Positions 17,267 to 24,425 of a stretch of DNA of 64,000 bases are shown one piece after another. A program made the translations under genes and the position numbers. Source of the stretch: Sandaracinaceae bacterium (lineage in GTDB: Bacteria; Myxococcota_A; Polyangia; Polyangiales; Sandaracinaceae); the NCBI GenBank assembly GCA_040218145.1, contig JAVJQK010000101.1, positions 99,662 through 163,661 of the forward strand, read 5' to 3'. The notes below the pieces were generated by a model. The model did no database searches. It saw only the letters and a program-made list of their open reading frames with translations, and had not been told where the DNA came from. Each line of letters opens with the position of its first letter. Positions within the stretch are counted from its first letter, which is position 1.

Positions 17267-17824
17267 TCAGCGAACCCGGCGGCCGTGTTTATCCGAACGC
17301 GATCCCGTCTGCGGCGGCTCGCGAGGCGTGAAGTTGATTGGAGCCACGACGACCCCGCAGTCGCCCGGCCCGCGGCCCCGCGTCAACGGCGGCATGGAGA
17401 GCGCCGCGCCCACCTCGATCAGACACACCTTCAGCGCGGGCGGGAGGTCCTCCGAGATCGACGCGCGGATCACGTCCCCGCTCATGCCGAGTCGCAGCCG
17501 AAGGCGGACGCTGACGCGCAGCGACGGGTCGGTGCGGAGGGCGCTCTCGTAGCAGTCCCGGAGATCGTCGCGCGCGGTCCCGAAAGCAGCCCTCGCCGCG
17601 GTCGCGTCCACGTGGGCCATGCAGCCCCTGAGCGGCTCGGGCTCCGAGCGCGCTGGTTGGGCGGGCACAGCCGGCTGGACGCGCGGAGACTCGTCGGCGA
17701 CGGGTTCGACCATGTCCGCGGGTCGGGGCTCGGCCGCGCCGCACCCGGCCAGGAATAGCAGCGCTGCGCTCGCGCGGCCGGAGCGGGCCAGCCAGGTCAC
17801 GAGGTAGGTCAGCAAGGTGTGCAT
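17267..17824 (-). CDS. Lipoprotein with AgmX/PglI-type C-terminal domain
   Basis: This is a 185-residue protein with a lipoprotein signal (SAALLFLAGCGAAE, Cys near residue 28) and a Pro/Ala/Glu linker. The C-terminal domain (DLRDCYESALRTDPSLRVSVRLRLRLGMSGDV...LKVCLIEVGAALSMPP) has the two conserved Cys and the strand-helix order of the AgmX/PglI tail, a TonB-like fold common in myxobacterial envelope and gliding proteins. The two Cys probably form a disulfide. It stands alone between the vWA operon and a repeat element. Its partner is not evident. Confidence 0.82.
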   Translation of the reverse strand: MHTLLTYLVTWLARSGRASAALLFLAGCGAAEPRPADMVEPVADESPRVQPAVPAQPARSEPEPLRGCMAHVDATAARAAFGTARDDLRDCYESALRTDPSLRVSVRLRLRLGMSGDVIRASISEDLPPALKVCLIEVGAALSMPPLTRGRGPGDCGVVVAPINFTPREPPQTGSRSDKHGRRVR

Positions 17825-17932
17825 GCGACGAGGCTGCCACAGTGCCGGAGGACGAGCGAACCCGAGGTGCCGCGGACCGCAGCTTCGGCCACCACGCCGC
17901 CGTCACGAGGTCGGCTCGGCGAGCCGAGCACC

Positions 17933-17996
17933 GCAAACTTTGGGTACCACGACCGAACAACCGAACACCGTCCCCTAGACCTGGGGTGGGGATGTC
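17933..17996. repeat. Palindromic repeat family, partial copy R1
   Basis: AACAACCGAACACCGTCCCC lies at 17956-17975, preceded by GCAAACTTTGGGTACCAC (17933-17950) and followed by a CCTGGGGTGGGGA segment that copy R2 shares. Only one outer arm is present, so this is a half element. It ends 1 base before the stop codon of the MOSC gene (TGA at 17999-17997). The rest of the gap from 17825 holds nothing I recognise. Confidence 0.8.
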
Positions 17997-18662
17997 TCAG
18001 GGGCGGGTCGTGCCAGTGTGCGGGGCTGCGCTGCGCGGGCGTGAGACCACCACGACCCGGTCTCCGAGCGCGCATTCGCCGTCCTCGATCACGCGGAGGT
18101 AGAGCCCGCGGAGGCGCCTCGAGCGGAAGTGGGAGGCCATGTTCAGCCGCATCGGCGCCAGGCCGAAGCGCTGCGCCAACTTCTTACATCCGTTGTGGGC
18201 CTTGGGAGTGACCTCGAGGAGCGCCTCGCCCAGACGAAGGCGCGAGCCGACGGGGAGGTTCTCGGCGGAGAGGTCGAGCGACAGGAAGAGGTTGTCTCCG
18301 TGCAGCTCGAGCGGTTGACCGTTCGCGATCACGCGCGCGTGGTCCGCCTGCATCGTCGCCAGCTGCGCCTCGGGCCCGTACTTGGTCTGGAGCGCGAAGC
18401 GATCGCCCGGCATGCCGCCCGCGATCGTGAGCGTCACGCGCTCGTGCAGCACCCTCCCGAAGTCGGGCGTGCGCGCGACCAGCAGGTCCAGGGTGCCCTC
18501 GTCCTTCGGCGCCGGCGCGAGCGCGGCGAGGCGTGACTCGAGCGCCTCCGCGCTCAGATGGGCGGCGCGTGTCCCGCGCAGTCCGTCGAAGCGCAGGGTG
18601 TCCGTGTCGAACTCCTGCGGGACTTCACCGAGGAGCGCCTGCTTGGTCGGCTGGGAGGACAT
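17997..18662 (-). CDS. MOSC-domain protein
   Basis: This is a 221-residue protein. The central part (GDNLFLSLDLSAENLPVGSRLRLGEALLEVT, then the HNGCKK motif near residue 160) is a MOSC domain: the Cys is the one expected to carry sulfur or bind molybdenum cofactor. MOSC proteins act in molybdenum-cofactor sulfuration or in detoxifying N-hydroxylated bases (YiiM-like). The final VIEDGECALGDRVVVV matches the family end. The ATG at 18662 has GAGG 6 bases upstream. The gene ends directly on repeat copy R1. No molybdoenzyme gene is nearby. Confidence 0.88.
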   Translation of the reverse strand: MSSQPTKQALLGEVPQEFDTDTLRFDGLRGTRAAHLSAEALESRLAALAPAPKDEGTLDLLVARTPDFGRVLHERVTLTIAGGMPGDRFALQTKYGPEAQLATMQADHARVIANGQPLELHGDNLFLSLDLSAENLPVGSRLRLGEALLEVTPKAHNGCKKLAQRFGLAPMRLNMASHFRSRRLRGLYLRVIEDGECALGDRVVVVSRPRSAAPHTGTTRP

Positions 18663-18806
18663 CGTGCCTCGACGCAGTAGCACACGAGTCGCCCCCCCCG
18701 GTCGCACCATCGAGAAAGGCGGCGCGACTCGTTGGCTTGGCACACTCGACACGTGCGCACCAGCGGTGGCCCGCCGAGGACGACAGAGGCATGATAACCT
18801 GACAAC

Positions 18807-18858
18807 AAGTCAACAAGTAAACACCGTCCCCTGGTCCTGGGGTGGGGACAGTGTTGGG
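18807..18858. repeat. Palindromic repeat family, partial copy R2
   Basis: AAGTCAACAAGTAAACACCG starts at 18807 and the arm ends in CCCC at 18831. After a 12-base loop, GGGGACAGTGTT (18844-18855) pairs with AACACCGTCCCC with one mismatch, making a hairpin just downstream of the stop of the oxygenase gene (18859). This is the AAGTCAACAAG subtype shared with copy R3. Upstream, 18663-18806 holds nothing else I recognise. Confidence 0.8.
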
Positions 18859-19425
18859 TCAGCGGAGGAGCTGGATGGGGGTGGAGGCTTCGTAGAGGGC
18901 GTCGGTGCGGAGGGCGTACTTGGTGCCGCGGCGGACTTCGCAGCCTTCGTGGCGGATCTTGTGCTGGAAGATCGCGGCCAGGCCGGGAGCGGGGACGACG
19001 GTCTGCTCGACCTGCTCCATGAACCGGGTCTCGCCGCCCTCGAAGTCGTCGTTGAAGTAGACGAGCACGGTCAGGAGGGTGATGCGAGTCTCGCTGGGCT
19101 GATACCAGTGATCCATGTGGGGCTCGAAGCGCTGGCCCTCGCGGTAGCGGTAGTAGCGGAGGCGCTCGTTGAGGCCGACGAGGGTCAGCTCGCCGATGCG
19201 CTCCGGGAGGTGCGCGCGGAGGCGACCGAAGAGGTCGGCCGTCGTCTCCGGGTCGTCGCGCATGACGCGGTCCTGGTTGCGGTACATGGGGTTGTTGGTG
19301 GCCAGGCTCGGCGAGGCGGCGGCGATGTCCTCGCAGATGCGCGCGCACTCGGACTCCGAGTAGATGCCGGCCGCGGTCCAGAGGAGCGGGGTGTCTTCGA
19401 AGCGCATCGGGACGGAGGTCGACAT
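18859..19425 (-). CDS. 2OG-Fe(II) oxygenase, prolyl 4-hydroxylase-like
   Basis: This is a 188-residue double-stranded beta-helix protein. Iron ligands are visible as HMD (in FEPHMDHWY) and the later His in IFQHKIRHEG; the Arg or Lys that binds 2-oxoglutarate is in RRGTKYALRTD. This is the prolyl-4-hydroxylase/PKHD pattern (also YFNDDFEGGETRF). It probably hydroxylates a peptide or small molecule using O2 and 2-oxoglutarate in the cytoplasm. The ATG at 19425 is 6 bases after TACACT, so the transcript is likely leaderless. It is divergent from the DUF2071 gene with only 22 bases between the start codons. Confidence 0.92.
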   Translation of the reverse strand: MSTSVPMRFEDTPLLWTAAGIYSESECARICEDIAAASPSLATNNPMYRNQDRVMRDDPETTADLFGRLRAHLPERIGELTLVGLNERLRYYRYREGQRFEPHMDHWYQPSETRITLLTVLVYFNDDFEGGETRFMEQVEQTVVPAPGLAAIFQHKIRHEGCEVRRGTKYALRTDALYEASTPIQLLR

Positions 19426-19431
19426 CGAGCC

Positions 19432-19441
19432 AGTGTACGCT
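19432..19441. promoter_or_regulatory. Overlapping bidirectional leaderless promoter
   Basis: The minus-strand box TACACT (19437-19432) ends 6 bases before the ATG at 19425. The plus-strand box TACGCT (19436-19441) ends 6 bases before the GTG at 19448. The two boxes share the palindromic TA at 19436-19437, so the two genes must compete for or alternate at one site. Confidence 0.65.
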
Positions 19442-19447
19442 CCGCGC

Positions 19448-20164
19448 GTGGATCGCATCGCGCCGACGCGCCGCCCCGAGGGAAAGAACGCTGGGACGCA
19501 GCTGTGGCGAGAGCTGCTCTTTCTGCACTGGAAGGTGCCGGTCGAGGCGCTGCGGCCGCTCGTGCCGGCGCGGCTCTCGCTCGATCTCTGGGAGGGCGAG
19601 GCCTACGTGGGCGTGGTCCCGTTCCTGATGCGCGAGATCGCGCCGTCGTGGTGGCCGAAGGCGCTCGGGTTCGACTTCCTGGAGTGCAACCTGCGCACGT
19701 ATGTGCACCTCGATGGAGAGGGGCCCGGCGTGTACTTCTTCTCGCTCGAGGCCTCGAGCTGGCTGGCGGTGCAGGCGGCGCGCGTCGGATGGGGGCTGCC
19801 CTATCACCACGCGCGCATGAGCACGTCGACGGTCGAGGACGTCGTCGCCTACGAGACGGTGCGGCGCGGCGACGGCGCGAAGCACGCGGTGAAGTACCGC
19901 GTGGGCGAGGCGCTCGGACCGTCCGAGCCCGGCTCGCTCGAGCACTTCTTCCTCGAGCGCTACCTGCTCTACTCCGAGAAGGGCGGTCAGCTCGTGAAGG
20001 GACAGGTGCATCACCCTCCCTACCCCGCCCAGCGCGCGACGGTGCTCGAGGTCGAGGACTCGCTCATCGCCGCCGCGGGGCTGCCCGCGGTGGAGGGGCC
20101 GCCCGCGCTCGTGCACTACGCGGCGGGCGTCGACGTCGAGGTCTTCAGCCCCTATTCGGTCTGA
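19448..20164 (+). CDS. DUF2071 (YqjF-like) protein
   Basis: This is a 238-residue protein with the DUF2071 opening (LLFLHWKVPVEALRPLVPARLSLDLWEGEAYVGVVPFLM) and the later FLECNLRTYVHLDGEGPGVYFFSLEA and ARVGWGLPYHHARM segments. The family resembles acetoacetate-decarboxylase-like folds but has no agreed activity. The start is a GTG placed by the -10 box 6 bases upstream. It overlaps the convergent lipoprotein gene at 20152 by 13 bases. Confidence 0.9.
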   Translation: MDRIAPTRRPEGKNAGTQLWRELLFLHWKVPVEALRPLVPARLSLDLWEGEAYVGVVPFLMREIAPSWWPKALGFDFLECNLRTYVHLDGEGPGVYFFSLEASSWLAVQAARVGWGLPYHHARMSTSTVEDVVAYETVRRGDGAKHAVKYRVGEALGPSEPGSLEHFFLERYLLYSEKGGQLVKGQVHHPPYPAQRATVLEVEDSLIAAAGLPAVEGPPALVHYAAGVDVEVFSPYSV

Positions 20165-20628
20165 TCCGGCGCGTCGACGTGGATGTAGAGATCGACGAGG
20201 CCGGAACGCGGGAGGCGCAGCATGCGCTCGCGGACGAGGGCGTCGGCGAAGAACGAGCGGACCGCGGTCTCCCCGCCGCCTCCGCGGCTGCGGATCTCGC
20301 AGTCGCCTTCCTGATCGGTGAGGCAGCCCGTCTCGGTGCCCGCGCGGGGCGCCACCGCGACGCGCACGCCAGGACGGGCGCGGCCGGCGCGGTCGCGCGC
20401 GTGCACCCTCAACCGCAGGTCCCGCTCCGCGCCGTCATCGTGGACCTCCCCGTCTGCAGCGCCCGGGTTCGCCTCGGCGGGCTCGGGCGCCGTCGCGACT
20501 TCGAGGGCAGCAGACCGCTCCGAGCTGTCCTCGATGGGCTCGGCGCGCAGGGTCACGGGGACGGGGTCCGAAGCGCAGGAAGCGCTGGTCAGCGCGGCCA
20601 CGAAGCACAGGCGGGCGAGCTCGTTCAC
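20152..20628 (-). CDS. Putative lipoprotein with Ig-like domain
   Basis: This is a 158-residue protein that begins with a GTG (20628) and a lipoprotein-type signal (LARLCFVAALTSASCAS). After an Ala/Glu/Pro-rich linker it has LRLRVHARDRAGRARPGVRVAVAP...GCLTDQEGDCEI, which looks like a carboxypeptidase-regulatory or Big-type Ig-like domain with a Cys pair. The end, SGLVDLYIHVDAPDQTE, is beta-rich. No Shine-Dalgarno or -10 box is convincing at the start. Function unknown; it is probably in the envelope. Confidence 0.75.
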   Translation of the reverse strand: MNELARLCFVAALTSASCASDPVPVTLRAEPIEDSSERSAALEVATAPEPAEANPGAADGEVHDDGAERDLRLRVHARDRAGRARPGVRVAVAPRAGTETGCLTDQEGDCEIRSRGGGGETAVRSFFADALVRERMLRLPRSGLVDLYIHVDAPDQTE

Positions 20629-20686
20629 GCCGACATCGACGCACCGAGCGCCAGGCCGATTCAGAGCGGCGCGCCAGGACGCGTGC

Positions 20687-20692
20687 TACGAC
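20687..20692 (+). promoter_or_regulatory. -10 box of a leaderless promoter
   Basis: TACGAC ends 6 bases before the ATG at 20699. The last base departs from TANNNT, so this is a weaker example. Confidence 0.45.
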
Positions 20693-20698
20693 CGCGGC

Positions 20699-21064
20699 AT
20701 GTCGAACCCGCAGCACAGTCGCGACAAGGGCCAGCTCTTCGAGAACAAGGACAAGCGCAAGCCGAGCCAGCCCGACCTCCGCGGCAACTGCGCGATCGAC
20801 GGCGCGCCGTACGAGATGCAGGCGTGGCGCCGGGAAGAGCGCCTCTCGATCTCGCTCGCGCCCCCGCGCGGCGACTCCAACACCTACCCGCCGGAGTCGT
20901 TCCGCGGGATGCTCGATCCGGCCAAGGCTGGCCGCGGCCAGGACGGCCCGGCGCCCAGCTGGACCGGCGAGGTGGTCGGGGACGACGCGACCTACGCCAT
21001 CCAGGCGTTCGAGAAGCAGGGCAAGAGCGGCGCGTACCTCGCGCTCTTCTTCACCGCCGCCTGA
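20699..21064 (+). CDS. Conserved hypothetical small protein
   Basis: This is a 121-residue soluble protein, charged and hydrophilic at the N-terminus (HSRDKGQLFENKDKRKPSQPDLRG). A beta-rich centre (NCAIDGAPYEMQAWRREERLSISLAPP) is echoed near the end (DDATYAIQAFEKQGKSGAYLALFF), so the protein may be two similar strand sets. I do not recognise the family. The start follows a TACGAC box at leaderless spacing. Confidence 0.7.
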   Translation: MSNPQHSRDKGQLFENKDKRKPSQPDLRGNCAIDGAPYEMQAWRREERLSISLAPPRGDSNTYPPESFRGMLDPAKAGRGQDGPAPSWTGEVVGDDATYAIQAFEKQGKSGAYLALFFTAA

Positions 21065-21071
21065 CCTGCTC

Positions 21072-21077
21072 TATGCT
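21072..21077 (+). promoter_or_regulatory. -10 box of a leaderless promoter
   Basis: TATGCT ends 6 bases before the GTG at 21084, one of the clearest examples in the window. Confidence 0.65.
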
Positions 21078-21083
21078 GAGCGG

Positions 21084-22115
21084 GTGCGCCCGCTCTTCGC
21101 TTCGCTCTGTCTGCTCGCGGCGTGCGGCAGCCCCGCCGCGCTCCCGGACGGAGGGCTCGACGCGACGGTCGATCCGACCCGCGACGCCCTACCCCCGAGC
21201 CTCGACGGAACATCCCCCGACGCGCAGACGGCGCACCTCGACGGCGGGAGCCCGTGCGTCGTCTCGGGCACGCCCGGGACGTGTCTGCACGTCGACGACT
21301 GCACGGGAGGCCGCGTCTCCACGCCCGGCTTCTGCCCCGGCCCGGCCGAGATCCAGTGCTGCACCGCGACCCCGGACGGCGGGGACGCCGGGGACGGAGG
21401 CGACGGCGGCCCGTCTTGCGATCCCGAAGTGATGCCCACGCCCAACGAGGGGCTCGTGGAGGAGCCGGGCGCGCCCGGTTGCCCGGCCGGCATGACCCGC
21501 GTGGCGGACTTCTGCGTCGACCGCTTCGAGGCGAGCCTCGTGCTCGTCGACGACCGCGGGCCGATCGGCTCCTGGTCTCCGTTCCACAACCCGGGCGCCC
21601 GGCGCGTGCGCGCGCTGTCGATGCGCGAGGCGATCCCGCAGGGCTACATCACGGGGGTGCAGGCCGAGGCGGCGTGCCTCGAAGCGGGGAAGCGACTTTG
21701 CACCGACGCGGAGTGGCTGCGCGCGTGCCGCGGCGCGGAGGAGCGCACCTATCCCTACGGGACCGCGCGCATGAGCGGCGAGTGCAACGACGCGCGGGCG
21801 CGCCACCCCGCGGTGGAGCGGTTCGGCACGAGCGACGACTGGATCTGGTCCCGCCTGGACGACGCGTGCATCAACCAGCTCCCCGACTCACTCGCCCCCA
21901 CGGGCAGCCACCCGGGCTGCGTCACGCCCGAAGGCGTGATGGACATGATGGGCAACCTGCACGAGTGGACGGCCGACCCGGCGGGCACCTTCCGCGGCGG
22001 CTTCTACGTCGACACGGTGCGCAACGGCGATGGCTGCCTCTATCGAACGACCGCCCACGACCGCGGCCACTGGGACTACTCGACCGGGTTCCGCTGCTGC
22101 GCCGACCCAGGCTGA
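21084..22115 (+). CDS. Lipoprotein with sulfatase-modifying-factor (FGE-like) domain
   Basis: This is a 343-residue protein with a short lipoprotein signal (LFASLCLLAACGS, Cys at about 14). A linker rich in DGG and DAG runs to about residue 125. The C-terminal 200 residues match the formylglycine-generating-enzyme/SUMF1 fold: GMTRVADFCVDRFEAS, GKRLCTDAEWLRACRG, and GVMDMMGNLHEWTADP followed by a GFRCC end. In this lipoprotein setting such domains are often binding rather than catalytic. Its 3' end overlaps the convergent bpt gene by 40 bases. The GTG start comes from the TATGCT box. Confidence 0.88.
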   Translation: MRPLFASLCLLAACGSPAALPDGGLDATVDPTRDALPPSLDGTSPDAQTAHLDGGSPCVVSGTPGTCLHVDDCTGGRVSTPGFCPGPAEIQCCTATPDGGDAGDGGDGGPSCDPEVMPTPNEGLVEEPGAPGCPAGMTRVADFCVDRFEASLVLVDDRGPIGSWSPFHNPGARRVRALSMREAIPQGYITGVQAEAACLEAGKRLCTDAEWLRACRGAEERTYPYGTARMSGECNDARARHPAVERFGTSDDWIWSRLDDACINQLPDSLAPTGSHPGCVTPEGVMDMMGNLHEWTADPAGTFRGGFYVDTVRNGDGCLYRTTAHDRGHWDYSTGFRCCADPG

Positions 22116-22843
22116 CGCTCGAACGCCTGCCAGGTCCCGTCGATGAGGCGCTCGTGCGGGCGGAAGCGCGCCTTGTAGCTCATGTGCGCGTTCTCGGCGA
22201 TGTAGAGGCCGAGGTAGAGGTAGGTGTAGCCCCACTCCCGCGCGATGCGCAGCTGCTCGAGGATCGACCACGTGCCGAGGCTGAGCGAGGCGTACGAGGG
22301 ATCCCAGAAGCAGTAGACGGCCGACAACGCGTCGTGACCACGATCGGTGATGGCCACGCCGACGAGCTCGTCCCCGTCGAAGTAGCGCATCTCGAAGCTC
22401 GGCGCGCAGCGCTCCACGAGGAAGCCCTCGTAGCCCTTGAGATCGAGCGGCTCGCTCGACGCGCCGAGGAGCGAGCGCTCGCGCTTGTGTCGCTCGTAGA
22501 GCTCGAGCCGCCGCATGTCGGCGACCGGCGGCCCGATCTGGACACGCAGGCGACGGCGCGCCTTGTTGACGACGCGACGATGGTTCTTGCTGAACGTGAA
22601 GCGCTGGACCGGGATGCGGATCGCCTCGCAGGCGGCGCAGGTGGGGCAGCTCGGCCGGTAGAGGAAGGCGCCGTGGCGGCGATCCCCCGCGGCGAGCCGT
22701 CCGTCGAGCTCCTCCGGACGCAGCGCGCGGGACGGCATGCGCATCGGCAGACGCGCGTCCCGCCCCTCGAGATAGGGGCAGGGGTGCGGCGAGTCGTAGA
22801 CGACGAGCTCCGGCGGGAGCCCGGGTGACCAGCGCGGCTGCAC
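22076..22843 (-). CDS. bpt: Aspartate/glutamate leucyltransferase (arginyl-tRNA-protein transferase family)
   Basis: This is a 255-residue ATE/Bpt protein. The N-terminal CPYLEGRDARLPMRM, then HGAFLYRPSCPTCAACEAIRIPV (paired Cys), FTFSKNHRRVVNKAR, and the C-terminal YLGLYIAENAHMSYKARFRPHE are the family signatures. It transfers Leu from leucyl-tRNA to N-terminal Asp or Glu and feeds the N-end-rule (ClpS-ClpAP) degradation route. The start is ambiguous among GTGs. GTG 22843 is chosen because CATGCT ends 6 bases before it; GTG 22849 would follow the box with no gap. It overlaps the FGE-like gene at its 3' end. Confidence 0.93.
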   Translation of the reverse strand: MQPRWSPGLPPELVVYDSPHPCPYLEGRDARLPMRMPSRALRPEELDGRLAAGDRRHGAFLYRPSCPTCAACEAIRIPVQRFTFSKNHRRVVNKARRRLRVQIGPPVADMRRLELYERHKRERSLLGASSEPLDLKGYEGFLVERCAPSFEMRYFDGDELVGVAITDRGHDALSAVYCFWDPSYASLSLGTWSILEQLRIAREWGYTYLYLGLYIAENAHMSYKARFRPHERLIDGTWQAFERQPGSAQQRNPVE

Positions 22844-22849
22844 CCCCAC

Positions 22850-22855
22850 AGCATG
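22850..22855 (-). promoter_or_regulatory. -10 box of a leaderless promoter
   Basis: CATGCT on the minus strand ends 6 bases before the GTG at 22843. The first base departs from TANNNT. Confidence 0.5.
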
Positions 22856-22874
22856 CCGGCAAATCGCGCGGTGT

Positions 22875-23324
22875 CTACTCCGCGATCGTCAGCTCGGTGC
22901 TGGAGATCTCGACGCCCTCTTCGGTGCGCACGACGACGCGGTAACGACCCGGCGCCTGACGCGCCACGAACCTTGCTACCGTCCGGTACCGCGGGCGAGC
23001 CGGGATGTCGAGCAACACGCCGGAGCGCGCCGGGCCGTCGACGCGCTCGAGCGACACGCGCACGCGGGTCTCCGCGCGGGTCGGGTTCTGCACCTGCACG
23101 ACGGCGTAAATCCGGCCGTCGGCGTGGGTGAAGCTGGTGGTCGGCGTCTGCACGCGGCCGCGCTCGAGCGCGCTGCCCAGCTGGACCTCGGACACGCTCA
23201 GCTCGGTCGACGCCTCCTCCTGCGCGGCCGCCAGCGGCGGCGAGGCTCCGAACGACGCCGCACAGAGCGGCAGCGCGAGGATGGTGGCGGTGGTCAGCGC
23301 GTGGCGAATCTTCGAAGCGATCAT
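22875..23324 (-). CDS. Secreted beta-rich hypothetical protein
   Basis: This is a 149-residue protein with a signal peptide (RHALTTATILALPLCAASFGASPPLAAAQ). The mature part is a single beta-sandwich-like domain: ELSVSEVQLGSALERG, then IYAVVQVQNPTRAETRVRVSLERV and APGRYRVVVRTEEGVEISS. It looks like an Ig-like or DUF2914-type domain, but I cannot name the family with confidence. AAGGGAGGG upstream of the ATG at 23324 is a good ribosome site, so this gene is not leaderless. It lies alone behind bpt. Confidence 0.8.
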   Translation of the reverse strand: MIASKIRHALTTATILALPLCAASFGASPPLAAAQEEASTELSVSEVQLGSALERGRVQTPTTSFTHADGRIYAVVQVQNPTRAETRVRVSLERVDGPARSGVLLDIPARPRYRTVARFVARQAPGRYRVVVRTEEGVEISSTELTIAE

Positions 23325-23492
23325 GGGCCCTCCCTTTCGATGGCGAGGGACATGGAGTCACGACGCGTGCCAACCCCGGCTCACGCTGCGCGCGCCCGCT
23401 CCCGCCCCCCGGCGTGTGCAGCCTCCCACGATATCGCGTCCGCGAGGTGACGGAGTCGAAGCAGAAGATGGATTCCAACCGCCCTTGTCGAA

Positions 23493-23498
23493 TATGCT
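23493..23498 (+). promoter_or_regulatory. -10 box of a leaderless promoter
   Basis: TATGCT ends 9 bases before the ATG at 23508. The in-frame GTG at 23499 touches the box and cannot be the start if this promoter is used. Confidence 0.55.
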
Positions 23499-23507
23499 GT
23501 GACACGA

Positions 23508-24419
23508 ATGGGATCCCCCTTCGACGAGGAAGAGGAAGAGGGCACCGCGATCATCGACGCGAAGGCGTTTCGCGAGGCGGTGTCTCCGAGTCGGCTCCAT
23601 CCGGTCATCGTGCTCGTCGCGGGGGCCGACGCGGGCCGTCTGGTCCGGCTCGACGGCGAGGTGAACGTCGGCCGGAGCGCCCGGTGCGAGCTGCGGGTCA
23701 ACGGCGACGGCGTCTCGCGCAAGCACGCCCGGATCTTCATGCGCGGGGGCCAGACCTTCGTGGAGGACCTCGGCTCGACCAACGGCACCCTGCTCAACGG
23801 GCAGAAGGTCGAAGGGCAGGCGCCTCTGTCCGACGGCGACAAGATCCAGGTGGGGGCGGAGATCCTGCTGAAGTTCAGCCTCCAGGACGAGGTCGACCAG
23901 GAGCTCCAGCAGCACCTCTACCAGGCCGCGGTCCGCGACCCGCTCACCTCCGCCTACAACCGCCGCGCGCTGATGGATCGGCTCGAGTCGGACCTCGCCC
24001 ACGCGAAGCGACACGGCACCGACGTCGTCCTGATGCTGCTCGACCTCGACCACTTCAAGCAGGTCAACGACACGCACGGCCACCCCATCGGGGACGAGGT
24101 CCTGCGCCGCACGGCGGACGCGGTGCGCGCGGTGATCCGCAAGGAGGACTTCTTCGCTCGCTACGGCGGCGAGGAGTTCGCGCTCCTCTGCCGGAGCACG
24201 GCGATGTACCAGGGCCTGCAGCTGGCCGAGCGCGTGCGCGAGACCATCGCCGCCATCGAGGTCCCCCTCGAGGAGGGCGGCACGCTCAAGGTCACAACCA
24301 GCGTCGGCATCGCGCAGTTCGAGCCCGATCACGATCCCGACGCGCTGATCCGCGCCGCCGACGACGCCCTCTACAAGGCGAAAGAGGGCGGCCGCAACCA
24401 GGTCGTCGCGGCCGACTGA
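23508..24419 (+). CDS. FHA-GGDEF diguanylate cyclase
   Basis: This is a 303-residue cytoplasmic protein. An FHA domain spans about residues 32-115 (VNVGRSARCELRVNGDGVSRKHARIF with SRKHA, then STNGTLLNG), which binds phosphothreonine peptides. A GGDEF domain spans about 135-300 (DPLTSAYNRRAL, DLDHFKQVNDTHGHPIGD, ARYGGEEFALL). The active site is GGEEF. An RxxD inhibitory site (RKED) sits at the right distance before it, so product inhibition by c-di-GMP is likely. The FHA domain suggests control by Ser/Thr kinases of the sort at 58286. The ATG at 23508 fits the upstream box. Confidence 0.93.
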   Translation: MGSPFDEEEEEGTAIIDAKAFREAVSPSRLHPVIVLVAGADAGRLVRLDGEVNVGRSARCELRVNGDGVSRKHARIFMRGGQTFVEDLGSTNGTLLNGQKVEGQAPLSDGDKIQVGAEILLKFSLQDEVDQELQQHLYQAAVRDPLTSAYNRRALMDRLESDLAHAKRHGTDVVLMLLDLDHFKQVNDTHGHPIGDEVLRRTADAVRAVIRKEDFFARYGGEEFALLCRSTAMYQGLQLAERVRETIAAIEVPLEEGGTLKVTTSVGIAQFEPDHDPDALIRAADDALYKAKEGGRNQVVAAD

Positions 24420-24425
24420 ATCTGC

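Noticed and set aside
13235..17758. A 1507-codon open frame on the plus strand opposite the vWA lipoprotein gene
   Set aside because: Its translation is Arg/Ala/Val/His-rich low complexity without domains. It is an antisense shadow caused by high GC at third positions of the real gene.
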